Source: Gammaproteobacteria bacterium (GTDB lineage Bacteria > Pseudomonadota > Gammaproteobacteria > UBA6429 > Thiohalophilaceae). From it: a stretch of 45,284 nt of DNA. Shown piece after piece: positions 8,318 to 18,295 of this stretch (its first letter is position 1; every line of letters begins with the position of its first letter). The notes beneath the pieces were generated by a model. That model made no database searches and was not told the origin of the DNA. It saw only the letters and a program-made list of their open reading frames with translations. The position numbers were made by a program, and so were the translations under genes. The DNA lies in contig JASBTR010000013.1 in assembly GCA_030148325.1 (NCBI GenBank), positions 1 to 45,284 on the forward strand, given 5' to 3'.

Positions 8318-8674
8318 CTACGGGGCTTCTATGTCCTTATCCTGTGCGCGACCAGCTCGACAGGAATCAACAATGCCGATTAGCCAGCAAATGATGAAAA
8401 CGGCTGTGGCCATATTTTGTAGTTGAGCTTCAGTACCCGTTGCCTGCTTCGATACTAATTCTGTAATTCCGACAACATCCAGCGGGATCTCGCCCGTTTG
8501 AATTTTTGCCGTTATTTGTAAGGCTCTTTCGACCATTGTCGTAAGCAAATAATAAAGCCCGCCAAATGCGGCACCGGCCAGAACTACAGCAGAAATATAT
8601 TTTTTCAGGAAAAAATGACCCACGCCCGGAAATACAAAGGCTGACAAAAGAACAGCTTTTGTTGATCTGGTCAT
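8318..8674 (-). CDS. Small membrane protein of unknown function
   Basis: The 118 residues contain hydrophobic segments at ~8-24 (AVLLSAFVFPGVGHFFL), ~28-46 and ~88-105 (AVFIICWLIGIVDSCRAG). The PGVGHFFLKKY turn and terminal GIVDSCRAGRA resemble the general pattern of TM2/DUF5683-type small membrane proteins, but I do not recognise a specific family. It is a single gene between two repeat-bearing gaps, in the same direction as ubiV. Its upstream SD is weak. Reading on both sides and a coherent three-segment hydropathy make it a likely real gene of unknown function. Confidence 0.6.
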   Translation of the reverse strand: MTRSTKAVLLSAFVFPGVGHFFLKKYISAVVLAGAAFGGLYYLLTTMVERALQITAKIQTGEIPLDVVGITELVSKQATGTEAQLQNMATAVFIICWLIGIVDSCRAGRAQDKDIEAP

Positions 8675-8768
8675 TATATGTCTGTATCCATTTTTTCGAT
8701 CTGCTTTCTCGAACGATGCGCTTCGTTCCTCAGCACATCCTGCCGGCCTCTTTCCAGCCTGCCGGTAT

Positions 8769-9674
8769 TTAGACCTGCACCTGATTTTCTTTCCAGTTCA
8801 TGCCGGCTTCCTCATGCCAGAAACCATTGCACCATTCCTGTTGTTCAAACTGCTTGTGCATTCGCTCTACTGCTTCTGTGGTGCTGCGCGTTTGATCGGC
8901 AACTTCACGGAACAGGTTGACCAGCTCCGCCATCGACCCGGCTTCGGGTGACAGGCGCAATACCTCCACACCCATTTCCCTCAGAACATCCATTTCGCCT
9001 ATCAGATTACAGGGCACACCGGACTGCAGCTGGATACCATTGACGGTAAACAGTTCCTGACCCTCCTGGGTCTGTAAGGGCAGACCATTCTCATCACTGA
9101 TACAGCGCAGCTCGCATTGATCCTTGGGCACGTTGTCGGCACGGGCAGTGAAACAGCGGGCGGAAAACGACAGCGGCAGGCGCCCATAGACCAGCACCTC
9201 GGTTTCAATCGCTGCCGGCTTTTCCGCTACCAGCCGCCGTAAGGTGGATTGCCCCAGCTCGAACGGCATCACCCAGCGCTCGGCGCCACAGGCGTGCAGG
9301 ACATTCAGGGTTCCGACGTTATAACTGTTGATATGCGGCCCGGCCACAAATTTGTTTTTTCCATCCAGCAGATGCACGGCCGAGATGTCGTTCGCCTCCA
9401 CGCTGTAGCGACCATTGCTGCATATTTTTTCCAGCCGCGACAGCTCTGAATCAGCTTCCAGAAGAATCAGGGTTGAAAGCACCACTTCTTTACCCGCAGC
9501 GCTTAACTGTTCAGCAATCGTTAACCAGTCTTCCAGCTTCAGTTCACGACGCTTGGCGCAGACGACTTCACCCAGATAAACAATATCCACCGGCCAGCCT
9601 TCCACCTGTTTATAAAACTCAAAGACTTTCTCTTTCGGCCAGAAATACTGCAATGGGCCAAGGGATAACTTCAT
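8769..9674 (-). CDS. ubiV: O2-independent ubiquinone hydroxylation factor UbiV (U32 family)
   Basis: This 301-residue protein of the U32 peptidase-like family starts [17 protein letters not shown]. It has Cys39 (GEVVC) and a cluster of three more, Cys174, Cys187 and Cys191 ([10 protein letters not shown]...KDQCELRC), that should hold a [4Fe-4S] cluster as shown for E. coli UbiV. UbiV forms a heterodimer with UbiU and hydroxylates ubiquinone precursors without O2, using prephenate as oxygen donor. It follows ubiU by about 100 nt, with a small inverted repeat in the gap, and is the last gene of yhcC-ubiU-ubiV. The operon has an FNR-type box at 11849-11862. Confidence 0.9.
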   Translation of the reverse strand: MKLSLGPLQYFWPKEKVFEFYKQVEGWPVDIVYLGEVVCAKRRELKLEDWLTIAEQLSAAGKEVVLSTLILLEADSELSRLEKICSNGRYSVEANDISAVHLLDGKNKFVAGPHINSYNVGTLNVLHACGAERWVMPFELGQSTLRRLVAEKPAAIETEVLVYGRLPLSFSARCFTARADNVPKDQCELRCISDENGLPLQTQEGQELFTVNGIQLQSGVPCNLIGEMDVLREMGVEVLRLSPEAGSMAELVNLFREVADQTRSTTEAVERMHKQFEQQEWCNGFWHEEAGMNWKENQVQV

Positions 9675-9697
9675 ATTCTTTTACCTAAATTTATAAT

Positions 9698-9733
9698 GCC
9701 CGCGTGGGTACAAAACCCGTGCCCACCCTACCA
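9698..9733. repeat. Short intergenic inverted repeat between ubiU and ubiV
   Basis: GTGGGTAC...GTGCCCACCCTACC forms an imperfect hairpin. The GGTAGGGTGGG word (reverse strand) also occurs at 8120-8131. A short 7-mer tandem TCGTCCC follows at about 9752-9766. This is a dispersed-repeat remnant inside an operon. Confidence 0.5.
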
Positions 9734-9776
9734 AACGGTTTTCCTCGCCACTCGTCCCTCGTCCCTCGCCACTTTG

Positions 9777-10796
9777 TTACTGCCATGGCCGATGCAGTGC
9801 GCCCAGCGTATGCGAACGACCTTCTGAAACATGATCGAGCGCCGAAACCCAGTCAGCCGCCGGTGAATAATTATCGGGATCCTGCTGGCAGTGATCCAGC
9901 GCGGTACGCATAACCTTTGTTACCTGTTTCACATAGGCCGGACTGCGCTGGCGTCCTTCTATTTTGATCGCGGCGATCCCCATTTTCACCAGTTCCGGCA
10001 GAATCTCCAGCGTATTCAGGCTGGTGGGTTCCTCCATGGCGTAAAATACCTTATTGCCTTTTACCTTGAAGCGACCCTTGCACAGGGTGGGATAACCGGC
10101 CGCTTCATCTTTCTGGTAACGGTCGATCAGCACACCATTCAGGCGTGACTGACGTCCCTGCGAGGTTTCTTCCCAGCGCACGGCTTTTGCCGGCGAACAA
10201 ACGCCACAGGTGTTGGGTGACTCGCCGGTGACATAGGAGGACAGAGCACAGCGGCCCTCCACCATCACGCACAGGCTGCCAAAACCAAATACTTCCACCT
10301 CGACCGGACTGCTGTCGATGACGCTTTTCACCTGGCGCAGGGAAAGCACCCGTGGCAACACCACCCGCTGGATATTGAAATGTTTATGATAAAAGGCAAT
10401 CGCATGCCGGTTGGTCGCCGAACCCTGTACCGACAGGTGCAGACGCAAATCAGGGAAATGCTCGGTGGCATATTGCATCAGCCCGGGATCAGCGAGAATT
10501 ACCGCATCCACCCCCAGACTGTCAGCATGCGCCAGCGCCTGAGTCCAGCGCTCAAAATGCTGGGGCTGGGGATAGGTGTTCAATGCCAGCAGCACCTTGC
10601 TGCCATTTTCATGCGCATAGTCGATGCCCTTACGCGCCTCGGCCTCATCAAAATTTAGGCCCGGAAAATTACGCGCGTTGGTATCATCACGAAACCCCAT
10701 GTACACCGCATCGGCACCATTGTCGATGGCCGCGCGTAAAGCCGGCAGGCTACCCGCCGGACATACCAGTTCAATCTTGCTGTTAACTGCAACCAT
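9777..10796 (-). CDS. ubiU: O2-independent ubiquinone hydroxylation factor UbiU (U32 family)
   Basis: This 339-residue protein has the U32 N-terminus (IELVCPAGSLPALRAAIDNGADAVYMGF) and the signature region VEVFGFGSLCVMVEGRCALSSY. Four cysteines at 176, 183, 200 and 239 have the same 7/17/39 spacing as the [4Fe-4S] ligands I recall for E. coli UbiU. With UbiV it performs O2-independent ubiquinone hydroxylation. It overlaps the end of yhcC by 14 nt, and GGAG inside the yhcC tail provides an SD 8 nt before ATG 10796, so translation is coupled. This gene and ubiV match yhbU-yhbV of E. coli in order. Confidence 0.93.
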   Translation of the reverse strand: MVAVNSKIELVCPAGSLPALRAAIDNGADAVYMGFRDDTNARNFPGLNFDEAEARKGIDYAHENGSKVLLALNTYPQPQHFERWTQALAHADSLGVDAVILADPGLMQYATEHFPDLRLHLSVQGSATNRHAIAFYHKHFNIQRVVLPRVLSLRQVKSVIDSSPVEVEVFGFGSLCVMVEGRCALSSYVTGESPNTCGVCSPAKAVRWEETSQGRQSRLNGVLIDRYQKDEAAGYPTLCKGRFKVKGNKVFYAMEEPTSLNTLEILPELVKMGIAAIKIEGRQRSPAYVKQVTKVMRTALDHCQQDPDNYSPAADWVSALDHVSEGRSHTLGALHRPWQ

Positions 10797-11721
10797 TCAC
10801 CTGTTCTCCAAATGCCATACCCTGATAACTTCCGCGCCGCCGCAACTCCTCGGCAATCGCGTTTAATACCCGCCATTTCATCGAACACCAGACAGGCGCC
10901 AGTAAAATGGATTCCGAAGCGGTGCCCGTCAGGCGGTGATAAATAATCTCGGCCGGCGTCTGTTCAACCATGTCAGCAACCAGCAGCACATAGTCCTGCA
11001 GGCTAATCGGAGTGAATTCCTTACGCCGCCACTCATTCGCCAGCTGTGTCCCCTTGACCACATGCAGGGGATGAATCTTCAGGCCGTCCACGCCCAGTTC
11101 CAGCACCCGCTGCAGGCTGGTATGTACGTGCTCTGCTGTCTCGCCCGGCAGACCGGCAATCAGATGGGTGCAAACCTGCAGGCCCCGGCCGCGCGCGGCT
11201 TTCACCGCTGCCACATATTCCTCGTAGCCGTGTCCACGATTGACCCGTGCCAGGGTAGCATTAAAACTGGACTGTAGTCCCAGCTCCAGCCAGATCTCAT
11301 GACCCGCCTGCTGGTAGTCCAGCAGCAGATCCAGCACCCTGTCAGGCACACAGTCCGGCCGCGTACCTATGGACAGGCCGATGACATCCTCTTCGGCCAG
11401 TGCCTGATCATACAGTGTACGCAGATCGTTCACATCCGCATAAGTATTGGTATATGCCTGAAAGTAGGCCAGATATTTGCGCGCGCCCGTGCGTTTGCAA
11501 ATCACCCGCCGACCCGCTTCAATCTGTGCTTCCAGCGCGGCCGGTTGACGACTATTGGGACTAAAGGACTGATTATTGCAGAAGGTGCAGCCGCCGATAC
11601 CCTTACTGCCGTCACGGTTGGGGCAGGTAAAAGCGGCATCGATTGCCAGTTTGTGCACCCGCTCCCCGTAGCGCGCCAGCATCGCCTGGCCAAAGGTGTA
11701 AACATAACGGGAGAGTATCAT
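10783..11721 (-). CDS. yhcC: Radical SAM protein YhcC (TIGR01212-type)
   Basis: This 312-residue radical SAM protein has the cluster motif CPNRDGSKGIGGCTFCNNQSFSPNSR, the Elp3-like wide-spaced C-x12-C-x2-C typical of YhcC. It also has the conserved EVDIGLSIGTRPDC-like and LIAGLPGET segments (here EEDVIGLSIGTRPDC and HLIAGLPGETAEHV). The enzyme's substrate is not established. It is the first gene of the operon with ubiU and ubiV, overlapping ubiU, and a perfect FNR-type box lies 128 nt upstream. Co-regulation with anaerobic ubiquinone synthesis is unusual context that may hint at function. Start ATG 11721 is the only one before the conserved YTFGQAMLARYGERVHKL block. Confidence 0.87.
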   Translation of the reverse strand: MILSRYVYTFGQAMLARYGERVHKLAIDAAFTCPNRDGSKGIGGCTFCNNQSFSPNSRQPAALEAQIEAGRRVICKRTGARKYLAYFQAYTNTYADVNDLRTLYDQALAEEDVIGLSIGTRPDCVPDRVLDLLLDYQQAGHEIWLELGLQSSFNATLARVNRGHGYEEYVAAVKAARGRGLQVCTHLIAGLPGETAEHVHTSLQRVLELGVDGLKIHPLHVVKGTQLANEWRRKEFTPISLQDYVLLVADMVEQTPAEIIYHRLTGTASESILLAPVWCSMKWRVLNAIAEELRRRGSYQGMAFGEQVNGCS

Positions 11722-11821
11722 CCGGCGTCATGCTCCCGGATTAAATGTTTATTTCCAACGACTTGTGTATTACGCAATGAATCAGTCCGTTCGAATGGCC
11801 ATATTTCAGCCGAAACGGTTA

Positions 11822-11862
11822 ATTTTAGGAGCCTGTTGACAGATGTTCTTGATGCAGATCAA
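11822..11862 (-). promoter_or_regulatory. Perfect FNR/DNR box and -10 element for yhcC-ubiU-ubiV
   Basis: TTGATGCAGATCAA at 11849-11862 matches TTGAT-N4-ATCAA at all 10 consensus positions. Reading leftwards, a -10-like TAAAAT lies at 11822-11827, 21 nt from the box. The first gene begins at 11721. The box could in principle also serve napC on the other side, but napC is read away from it as the last gene of the nap operon. Confidence 0.75.
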
Positions 11863-11938
11863 ATAAAGCCAATGGGTTTTGGCTGCAGGAATTCCCTTTC
11901 CCCTGACAGATAGCTAAATCCAGCCTCTGATGCCACCA

Positions 11939-12553
11939 TTACTGACCAATCGCTGCGCTGGGATCTTCCTCATACATAGCGGGCAGTGAATGTGCAATGC
12001 CCTTGTGACAGTCGATGCAGGTCTTATCGCCAACCAGCCCTTTCTCATGCTGAGCGACCGAACGCCGCCCCTGCTCGGTGTAATCCATGGACTCAAAATT
12101 ATGACAGTTGCGGCATTCGCGGGAGTCTGTCTTTTTCATGGTTTTCCAGACATTACGCGCCAGCTGCAGACGCTTGGCTTCAAATTTCTCCGGCGTATTG
12201 ATGCTACCCAACGCCTTGTGCCAGAGTTCGTTACTGGCCTGAATTTTACGCATCATCTTGTAGGTCCACTCCTTCGGCACATGACAGTCCGGACAGGTGG
12301 CGCGCACACCCGTGCGGTTGCTGTAATGCACGGTATCCTTGTATTCCTCATAGACGTAGTCACGCATCTCATGACAGGAAATGCAGAACCCCTCATTGTT
12401 GGTCGCTTCCATCGCTGTGTTGAATCCACCCCAGAAGATCACTCCGGCTACAACACCGGTTAATAACAGCCCCCCCATTGAATATCTGGAGCTGGGGCGT
12501 TTGAATATATCCCAGATACCGCCACGCTGCGGTGTATGTTGCTTGTCAGCCAT
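11939..12553 (-). CDS. napC: Tetraheme quinol dehydrogenase NapC
   Basis: This 204-residue NapC/NirT-family protein has one N-terminal membrane anchor (~residues 24-46, SMGGLLLTGVVAGVIFWGGF) and four CxxCH heme sites: CISCHEM, CPDCHVP, CRNCHNF and CIDCHKG. NapC oxidises membrane quinol and passes electrons to the periplasmic NapAB. It is the last gene of napFDAGHBC, 67 nt after napB. With both NapC and NapGH present, two quinol-oxidising routes to NapA are encoded, allowing ubiquinol and possibly menaquinol or other donors. Confidence 0.94.
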   Translation of the reverse strand: MADKQHTPQRGGIWDIFKRPSSRYSMGGLLLTGVVAGVIFWGGFNTAMEATNNEGFCISCHEMRDYVYEEYKDTVHYSNRTGVRATCPDCHVPKEWTYKMMRKIQASNELWHKALGSINTPEKFEAKRLQLARNVWKTMKKTDSRECRNCHNFESMDYTEQGRRSVAQHEKGLVGDKTCIDCHKGIAHSLPAMYEEDPSAAIGQ

Positions 12554-12620
12554 GATTCTTTCTCGCTGTTAATTAAAAATTTACTCACCATGCAAAGTCA
12601 CAGGACAAAGGATCCACGTG

Positions 12621-13082
12621 TCAGTGATGGGACTTGAGAGTTTTTACCGGCTCAAAGGTATTCTCTACCAGCGGTTTGGCATCCACCTGCGGCACATGGC
12701 ACTGATTGCAGAAATAACGCCGTGGCGCAATGTTCGCCAGCACATTTTCATCGCGATCGCTGAAATGCGTCTGGCTGATTTTGGTGGCGCCTGCTTCCTT
12801 ATAGTTGGCCCAACTGTGACAGGTGAGACATTTGTTAAACTTGATGTTGATCCTGTAACCCTTGGTGGAATGAGGAATCAGTGGTGGCTGCTGCACATAG
12901 TCGCGTTCAATCGGATCACGATCACGCTGCCACCTTCTGGTCATGGGAACCCTTGAATCTTCGTCCAGCGCCGTATGACCGCGCAACGAGGTAACCACAT
13001 CCGACTGCGCCATACTTACCGACACCATCGACAATGAACCGACTAACACGCCGACTCCAATGTACAGTTTCATTTTTTTCAT
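12621..13082 (-). CDS. napB: Periplasmic nitrate reductase diheme subunit NapB
   Basis: This 153-residue protein has a signal peptide ([19 protein letters not shown]...SMAQ) and two CxxCH sites, CLTCHSW and CNQCHVP. The IPHSTKGYRIN and H-rich regions supply axial ligands, as in NapB. It shuttles electrons from NapC/NapGH to the NapA catalytic subunit. ATG 13082 overlaps the napH stop by four bases (ATGA). Length is normal for the family. Confidence 0.94.
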   Translation of the reverse strand: MKKMKLYIGVGVLVGSLSMVSVSMAQSDVVTSLRGHTALDEDSRVPMTRRWQRDRDPIERDYVQQPPLIPHSTKGYRINIKFNKCLTCHSWANYKEAGATKISQTHFSDRDENVLANIAPRRYFCNQCHVPQVDAKPLVENTFEPVKTLKSHH

Positions 13083-13978
13083 GATCTGATCTCCTTATTT
13101 CGCGCCACACAAAGATGGCTGGAATTTTTAAAACGGTGACTGAATCTGAATACATCCTGGGCGCAGACATCAATACAGCGTCCACAGTTACTACAATTTG
13201 CTGACAGAATAACCGGGCTGATATTACGCTCTGCGCCTTTCAATGCCGGACGGATAACCTGTTGCTCCGGACACACGGCAAAACAGTCCATACAGTCATC
13301 ACACTGCGCTCTGGCGCTGGCCGAGACTCGAACAATGGAGAAGACGCCCAGCAAACTGTAAAACGCGCCCACTGGACAAAGATGCCCGCACCAGCCATGC
13401 CGGCTAATGAACAGGTCGAACATAAAAATGCCCACAATGAATACCCAGGCGGTTCCGATGCCGAAGATCAGGCTGCGCTGTACCATGGAGACGGGATTCA
13501 CCAGCTCCCAGGCCATGCTCCCGGTAAACAGGGCCAGCAGCAGGCTCATGCCCAGTATCCAGTAACGCGCCTGGCGTGAAAAATGGGCGCCACCCCTGAG
13601 CCGCCAGTGCCGCCGTAGAAAACCGGCGGCATCGGTAAGCATATTAAGTGGGCAAACCCAGGCGCAGTAACTGCGGCCTCCCACCAGTAGATAAAAAACA
13701 ATCACGATGGCAGCACCAATTAGCGCCGTTGCCTCAGGCAGATGACCGGCCAGCAGGGATTGCAGTAACAGGTAGGGATCGGTCAAGGGCAATACATCAA
13801 GTGTCAGACTCGAAGCCAGGTTGCCCCTGACGATCCAGATCCCGGCCAGGGGACCGAGTAGAAACAGGGCTAAGATCCCAAGCTGGGAGATGCGCCGCAG
13901 CACTAACCACTTATGCGCCCGCAGCCAGCCCTTGCGGGCGATCGCACTATGAGCAGGATATGAATGCAATACACTCAT
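13079..13978 (-). CDS. napH: Quinol dehydrogenase membrane component NapH
   Basis: This 299-residue polytopic protein has about four transmembrane segments (near residues 33-52, 82-104, 140-160 and 175-195). It carries the CxxxCP motifs CAWVCPLN and CGHLCPVG of the NapH/CcoG family and C-terminal ferredoxin sets [12 protein letters not shown] and [11 protein letters not shown]. NapH forms a quinol-oxidising complex with NapG that feeds NapAB. Its start overlaps the napG stop and its stop overlaps the napB start (ATGA at both ends), indicating tight translational coupling. Confidence 0.93.
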   Translation of the reverse strand: MSVLHSYPAHSAIARKGWLRAHKWLVLRRISQLGILALFLLGPLAGIWIVRGNLASSLTLDVLPLTDPYLLLQSLLAGHLPEATALIGAAIVIVFYLLVGGRSYCAWVCPLNMLTDAAGFLRRHWRLRGGAHFSRQARYWILGMSLLLALFTGSMAWELVNPVSMVQRSLIFGIGTAWVFIVGIFMFDLFISRHGWCGHLCPVGAFYSLLGVFSIVRVSASARAQCDDCMDCFAVCPEQQVIRPALKGAERNISPVILSANCSNCGRCIDVCAQDVFRFSHRFKNSSHLCVARNKEIRS

Positions 13979-14823
13979 GGGTTCTGCTCCGCATGTCGCC
14001 TGAGACTGTCCAGGGGATTGGAAGAAAACGGCGTCCCGTCTTTGTCGTCCGTCAGGCCCCGGCCGTCATAGTCGTAATCGAGTCCTTCAGGCAGGTTGAA
14101 CCGGTGCGGTTGATCCGGCGTCACCAGACTGCCACCGGCTTTCTCTTTTTCCTTCCAGCCCAGCCGGTAATGCCTGCCCATTTCGCCTTTGGCAAGATGT
14201 TTCGGCAACACCTTGATTGCCGCTTCATCCAGCACGCAGGCATGTTCACACTTGCCACAACCGGTACAGGCCTCGGAGTGCACCACCGGAATGAGCAGCG
14301 CATGTTTGCTACTGCGCCGGTTGTGTTGCAGATTCAGCGTGATCGCCTCGTCGAGCAAAGGACAGACACGATAACAGACATCACAGCGCAAGCCCTGGAA
14401 ATTAAGGCAGGTTTCCTGATCAATCAGCACCGCCAGCCCCATGCGCGCATCGTCGATATCCGTTAGTGAGCTGTCCAGCGCGCCAGTCGGGCAGGCGGCG
14501 ACGCAGGGGATGTCCTCGCACATCTCACAGGGGATCGTGCGCGCAACAAAGTACGGTGTACCGCTGGCGACACCGCTGCCCGGCTGCGCCAGTTTTAAGG
14601 TATCGTAAGGACAGTTGCGCACACACAGACCACAGCGCACACAGGCGGAAAGAAAATCCTTTTCCGTACCGGCGCCCGGCGGGCGTACCGCCAGCGCCGG
14701 CAGGGACTGCGCTGAACGGGAATAGATCCCCAGCCCCATCGCCAGCAGGCTCACGCCACTGGCGGCTCTGGCGGTGGTCGCCAGAAATCGCCGTCGGCTG
14801 CTGCTTGTGATCAGTGCATTCAC
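13975..14823 (-). CDS. napG: Periplasmic ferredoxin-type protein NapG
   Basis: The 282 residues begin with a Tat-type signal ([16 protein letters not shown]). Four [4Fe-4S] cysteine sets follow: [40 protein letters not shown] and [12 protein letters not shown]. Exported by Tat, NapG docks on NapH and relays electrons from quinol towards NapAB. It begins 28 nt after napA and overlaps napH by ATGA. Length and cluster order match NapG. Confidence 0.93.
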   Translation of the reverse strand: MNALITSSSRRRFLATTARAASGVSLLAMGLGIYSRSAQSLPALAVRPPGAGTEKDFLSACVRCGLCVRNCPYDTLKLAQPGSGVASGTPYFVARTIPCEMCEDIPCVAACPTGALDSSLTDIDDARMGLAVLIDQETCLNFQGLRCDVCYRVCPLLDEAITLNLQHNRRSSKHALLIPVVHSEACTGCGKCEHACVLDEAAIKVLPKHLAKGEMGRHYRLGWKEKEKAGGSLVTPDQPHRFNLPEGLDYDYDGRGLTDDKDGTPFSSNPLDSLRRHAEQNP

Positions 14824-14851
14824 CTTAACTATCCTGCATACCGTTCTACAT

Positions 14852-17356
14852 TTAGACCTTTTCGATCTTCACGGCGCACTTCTTGTAGTCCGTTTCTTTC
14901 GATAAGGGATCAGTCGCATCCAGGGTCACCTTGTTGATCAGACGCCCGGCATCGAACCAGGGTACGAAGACCAGTCCCTTCGGCGGCCGATTACGACCAC
15001 GGGTTTCCACCCGCAGCTTGATCTCACCACGCCGACTACTGAGCTTGCAGGACATGCCACGACGCAAACCACGCGCCCTGGCATCATCAGGATGCATGAA
15101 CACTACCGCATCCGGGAAGGCGCGATAAAGTTCCGGTACGCGCCGGGTCATGGAACCGGAATGCCAGTGTTCCAGCACGCGACCGGTGGACAGCCACAGA
15201 TCATATTCCTGATCCGGGCTTTCTGCGGGCGGCTCATAAGGCGCAAAAATAATATTAGCCCTGCCATCGGGCTTGCCATAAAACTTCACCTTCTCGCCTT
15301 TTTTCACATAGGGATCATAACCTTCACGGTAACGCCAGAGGGTTTCCTTGCCATTAACCACCGGCCAACGCTGGCCGCGCACCCTGTGATAGCTATCGAA
15401 CTCGCCCAGATCGTGGCCCTTCTTCGGTCCTTTGGTCCCAAAGATGCGATACTCTTCGAACAGCCCTTTCTGTAAATAGAAGCCAAAGTCTTCCATCTCA
15501 TCATTGCCATAAACATTGCCGGCGCTGTCGGTTATTTTCCGCGCCGGATATTTATCAACATTGCCGTTGCGGAACAGTACCTCGTACAGGGTCTTGCCTT
15601 TAAGTTCGGGTTTCTTCGCAATCAGCTCTGCCGGCCAGACTTCTTCCACCGTGAAACGTTTGGAGAATTCCACCAGTTGCCAGAGATCAGATTTGGATTC
15701 ACCCGGAGCTTTTACCTGCTGACGCCAGAACTGAGTGCGGCGTTCAGCATTACCATAAGCACCTTCCTTCTCCGTCCACATGGCTGTGGGCAGAATTAAA
15801 TCGGCCGCCTGAGCAGTCACCGTCGGATAGGGATCGGAAACCACGATAAAGTTTTCCGGATTACGATAACCGGGCCAGGTTTCCTCGTTGAAATTAGCCG
15901 CCGCCTGCATATTGTTGTTACACATGACCCAGTAGGCATTGAGCTTGCCGTCCTTGAGCATGCGGTTCTGCAAGACGGCGTGATAACCGGGTTTGGCTGG
16001 AATTGTGCCTTGCGGCAATTTCCATACCTTCTCGGCAAAATCACGATGCGCTTTTTTCTTTACCACCAGATCCGCCGGCAAGCGATGCGCAAAGGTGCCC
16101 ACTTCGCGCGCCGTGCCACAGGCCGAAGGCTGGCCGGTGAGGGAGAAAGGACTGTTGCCCGGCTCAGAGATTTTGCCCATCAACAGGTGCACGTTATAGA
16201 GCAGACCGTTGACCCAGACTCCGCGGGTATGCTGGTTAAAGCCCATCGTCCAGTAGGAAGCCACCTTTTTATCCGGATCGGCGTATATTTTCGCCAGCCG
16301 CAGAAGATTTTCCTTTGGTACGCCACTCAGTTCCGAAGCATAGTCCAGGGTATATTTTTCTACTGATTTAGCGTATTCCTTAAAGCTGATTTTGCTCAGC
16401 TTGCCACCCTTGCCGGTTTTCTTTTTCTCCAGCGGATGTTCCGGGCGCAGGCCGTAACCAATATCCGTAACCGTTTTGGTAAAGTTGACATGCTTGCCAA
16501 TGAAGTCCTTGTTATAGGCCTTGTTCTGGATAATATAGTTGGCGATGTAATTGAGGATGGCCAGATCGGTCTGTGGTGTAAACACCATGCCATTGTCGGC
16601 CAGATCAAAACAACGATGTTTGAACGTGGAGAGTACATGCACTTCACAGCCCTCTTTGGTCAGGCGGGTATCAGACAGGCGCGACCAGAGGATAGGATGC
16701 ATCTCAGCCATGTTCGCACCCCAGAGCACAAACACATCAGCATGTTCCAGATCATCATAACAGCCCATCGGTTCATCAGAGCCAAACCCCCGCATGAATG
16801 CACCCACCGCCGAGGCCATACAGTGACGGGCATTGGGATCAAGATTGTTTGAACGGAAACCGGCTTTAAATAACTTCGAAGCCGCATACCCTTCCCACAC
16901 CGTCCACTGACCGGAACCGAACATGCCGACCGAAGTCGGACCTTTTTTCTTCAGCGCTTCTTTCCATTTTTCAGCCATGACATCAAAAGCCTGATCCCAG
17001 GAAATCTCCGTGAACTCGCCCTGCTTGTCATACTTGCCATTGCTCATACGCAACAGCGGTTTGGTCAGGCGATCCTTGCCATACATGATTTTGGAGAGGA
17101 AATATCCCTTGATACAATTCAGGCCGCGGTTGACCGGCGCATCCGGGTCGCCCTGGGTCGCGACCACGCGGCCATCTTTGGTGCCCACCAGCACGCTGCA
17201 ACCGGTACCACAGAAACGACAGGGCGCCTTGTCCCAGCGAATTTTGTTGTCCACATGTTTCGCCAGCGCCGAGGCGCCGGGCAGGCTGATTCCGGCCGCC
17301 GCTGCAGTGGCTGCAATCGCATTGTTCTTGATAAAACTTCTTCTGCTCAATTTCAT
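14852..17356 (-). CDS. napA: Periplasmic nitrate reductase catalytic subunit NapA
   Basis: This 834-residue molybdenum bis-MGD enzyme reduces nitrate to nitrite in the periplasm. It has a Tat signal ([11 protein letters not shown]), a [4Fe-4S] set C46-x2-C49-x3-C53-x27-C81 (CRFCGTGC...GLNC), and Cys179 in [10 protein letters not shown] as the expected Mo ligand. The C-terminal molybdopterin-binding domain includes [24 protein letters not shown] chose ATG 17356 over the upstream ATG 17380 because AGGAGA lies about 8 nt before it, it overlaps the napD stop as ATGA, and it puts the Tat motif at the very N-terminus. Order napF-D-A-G-H-B-C gives a full system including chaperone. Confidence 0.97.
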   Translation of the reverse strand: MKLSRRSFIKNNAIAATAAAAGISLPGASALAKHVDNKIRWDKAPCRFCGTGCSVLVGTKDGRVVATQGDPDAPVNRGLNCIKGYFLSKIMYGKDRLTKPLLRMSNGKYDKQGEFTEISWDQAFDVMAEKWKEALKKKGPTSVGMFGSGQWTVWEGYAASKLFKAGFRSNNLDPNARHCMASAVGAFMRGFGSDEPMGCYDDLEHADVFVLWGANMAEMHPILWSRLSDTRLTKEGCEVHVLSTFKHRCFDLADNGMVFTPQTDLAILNYIANYIIQNKAYNKDFIGKHVNFTKTVTDIGYGLRPEHPLEKKKTGKGGKLSKISFKEYAKSVEKYTLDYASELSGVPKENLLRLAKIYADPDKKVASYWTMGFNQHTRGVWVNGLLYNVHLLMGKISEPGNSPFSLTGQPSACGTAREVGTFAHRLPADLVVKKKAHRDFAEKVWKLPQGTIPAKPGYHAVLQNRMLKDGKLNAYWVMCNNNMQAAANFNEETWPGYRNPENFIVVSDPYPTVTAQAADLILPTAMWTEKEGAYGNAERRTQFWRQQVKAPGESKSDLWQLVEFSKRFTVEEVWPAELIAKKPELKGKTLYEVLFRNGNVDKYPARKITDSAGNVYGNDEMEDFGFYLQKGLFEEYRIFGTKGPKKGHDLGEFDSYHRVRGQRWPVVNGKETLWRYREGYDPYVKKGEKVKFYGKPDGRANIIFAPYEPPAESPDQEYDLWLSTGRVLEHWHSGSMTRRVPELYRAFPDAVVFMHPDDARARGLRRGMSCKLSSRRGEIKLRVETRGRNRPPKGLVFVPWFDAGRLINKVTLDATDPLSKETDYKKCAVKIEKV

Positions 17357-17688
17357 TTTGACGTCTCCTGTACCTTCCATTCATTGCCGGATTTGTTTTC
17401 CAGACCTGATGGATTGCCTGATAGATTAATAGCTTCTGAAACTGTTTCATCTTCATCCAGCTCTTCATCATGGTGATAAATCATTGCCGCCGACAGCACA
17501 TTCGCCACGTTCTGGCAGGCCACCATGGTGTCGGCCATCTGCCCGGCATGCTCGGCTTCGATGCTCAACACCAGGCGTCCCTCGGGCGTGACGGCATGGA
17601 CTTCAACACCGGGAATCTTGAGTAATTGTGCTTTTACCGCCTCAACCCCTTCGGGTCGGGCATGAACAAGTACGCCACTGATATTCAT
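17353..17688 (-). CDS. napD: NapA signal-peptide-binding chaperone NapD
   Basis: This 111-residue small cytoplasmic protein starts [22 protein letters not shown], the characteristic NapD opening, followed by [20 protein letters not shown] and a variable acidic tail ([12 protein letters not shown]) longer than in E. coli. NapD binds the NapA Tat signal and holds export until cofactor insertion. Both ends overlap neighbours by ATGA (napF stop and napA start). Confidence 0.93.
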   Translation of the reverse strand: MNISGVLVHARPEGVEAVKAQLLKIPGVEVHAVTPEGRLVLSIEAEHAGQMADTMVACQNVANVLSAAMIYHHDEELDEDETVSEAINLSGNPSGLENKSGNEWKVQETSK

Positions 17689-18227
17689 AGATAGGTCTCC
17701 AATCGCTGACTGGGTTGTTTATCGGAAATAAGCTGAGATTTCTGAAGTTGAATTGCACGGACCGGACAGGGCCGGTAACAGGCGCCACAGCCGGTGCACG
17801 CCGATGTGCTGACCTGCGGCTGCGGCACGCTGCCAACGCGGGGAATAAAGTGAATCGCCTCGACTTCACATTGCTCGGCGCAGGTGACACAGGTCACGCC
17901 ATTTTTACTCAGGCAGGATTCATCGATCTCGATATGGTAAAACCACGGGCGTTGATCGGTTGAAGTAAATACCGGCTCGCTACACGCTCGCTGGCACGCC
18001 TGACAGAAACTGCATTCACCTCTGGCAAAATCAAGCTGGGGGAAACCGCCGCGACCGGCAATAAGAATTTTTTCAGGACAGGCGTCAAGACAATTGCCAC
18101 AACGTGTGCAGAGCTCGACAAAATCGTGTTCCAAAAGCGACCAGGGCGGGCGGATAACAACTTCACCGCCTCGATAGTCGCCTCGCAGAAACTGTGCTCG
18201 ACTAATCTTGTTTTTCGCCATTTTCAA
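17685..18227 (-). CDS. napF: Ferredoxin-type maturation protein NapF
   Basis: This 180-residue protein has no signal peptide and carries three [4Fe-4S] motifs (CTRCGNCLDACPEKIL, CSFCQACQRACSEPVF and CTGCGACYRPCPVRAI) plus an extra CVTCAEQCEVEAI set. NapF acts in the cytoplasm on NapA maturation. It is the first gene of the operon. ATG 18227 (MKM) and the second ATG two codons in are equivalent candidates. An FNR/DNR box sits 54 nt upstream. Confidence 0.92.
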   Translation of the reverse strand: MKMAKNKISRAQFLRGDYRGGEVVIRPPWSLLEHDFVELCTRCGNCLDACPEKILIAGRGGFPQLDFARGECSFCQACQRACSEPVFTSTDQRPWFYHIEIDESCLSKNGVTCVTCAEQCEVEAIHFIPRVGSVPQPQVSTSACTGCGACYRPCPVRAIQLQKSQLISDKQPSQRLETYL

Positions 18228-18253
18228 ACTCGTGCTTGAACGGGAATGGCTTC

Positions 18254-18295
18254 AATATCTACACAAACAACAGGGGCAACCTTGATGTATATCAA
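18254..18295 (-). promoter_or_regulatory. Perfect FNR/DNR box and -10 element for the nap operon
   Basis: TTGATGTATATCAA at 18282-18295 fits TTGAT-N4-ATCAA at all 10 positions. GATATT at 18254-18259 is a plausible -10, 22 nt downstream in the direction of napF. This suggests activation of periplasmic nitrate reduction at low O2 and/or by NO. Confidence 0.75.

Noticed and set aside
11299..11913. 204-residue plus-strand frame opposite yhcC
   Set aside because: It overlaps the radical SAM gene in antisense and runs across the FNR-type promoter; no domain is visible.
14466..14810. 114-residue Arg/Pro/Ser-rich plus-strand frame opposite napG
   Set aside because: Composition is that of an antisense frame over a GC-rich gene; napG has clear motifs on the other strand.
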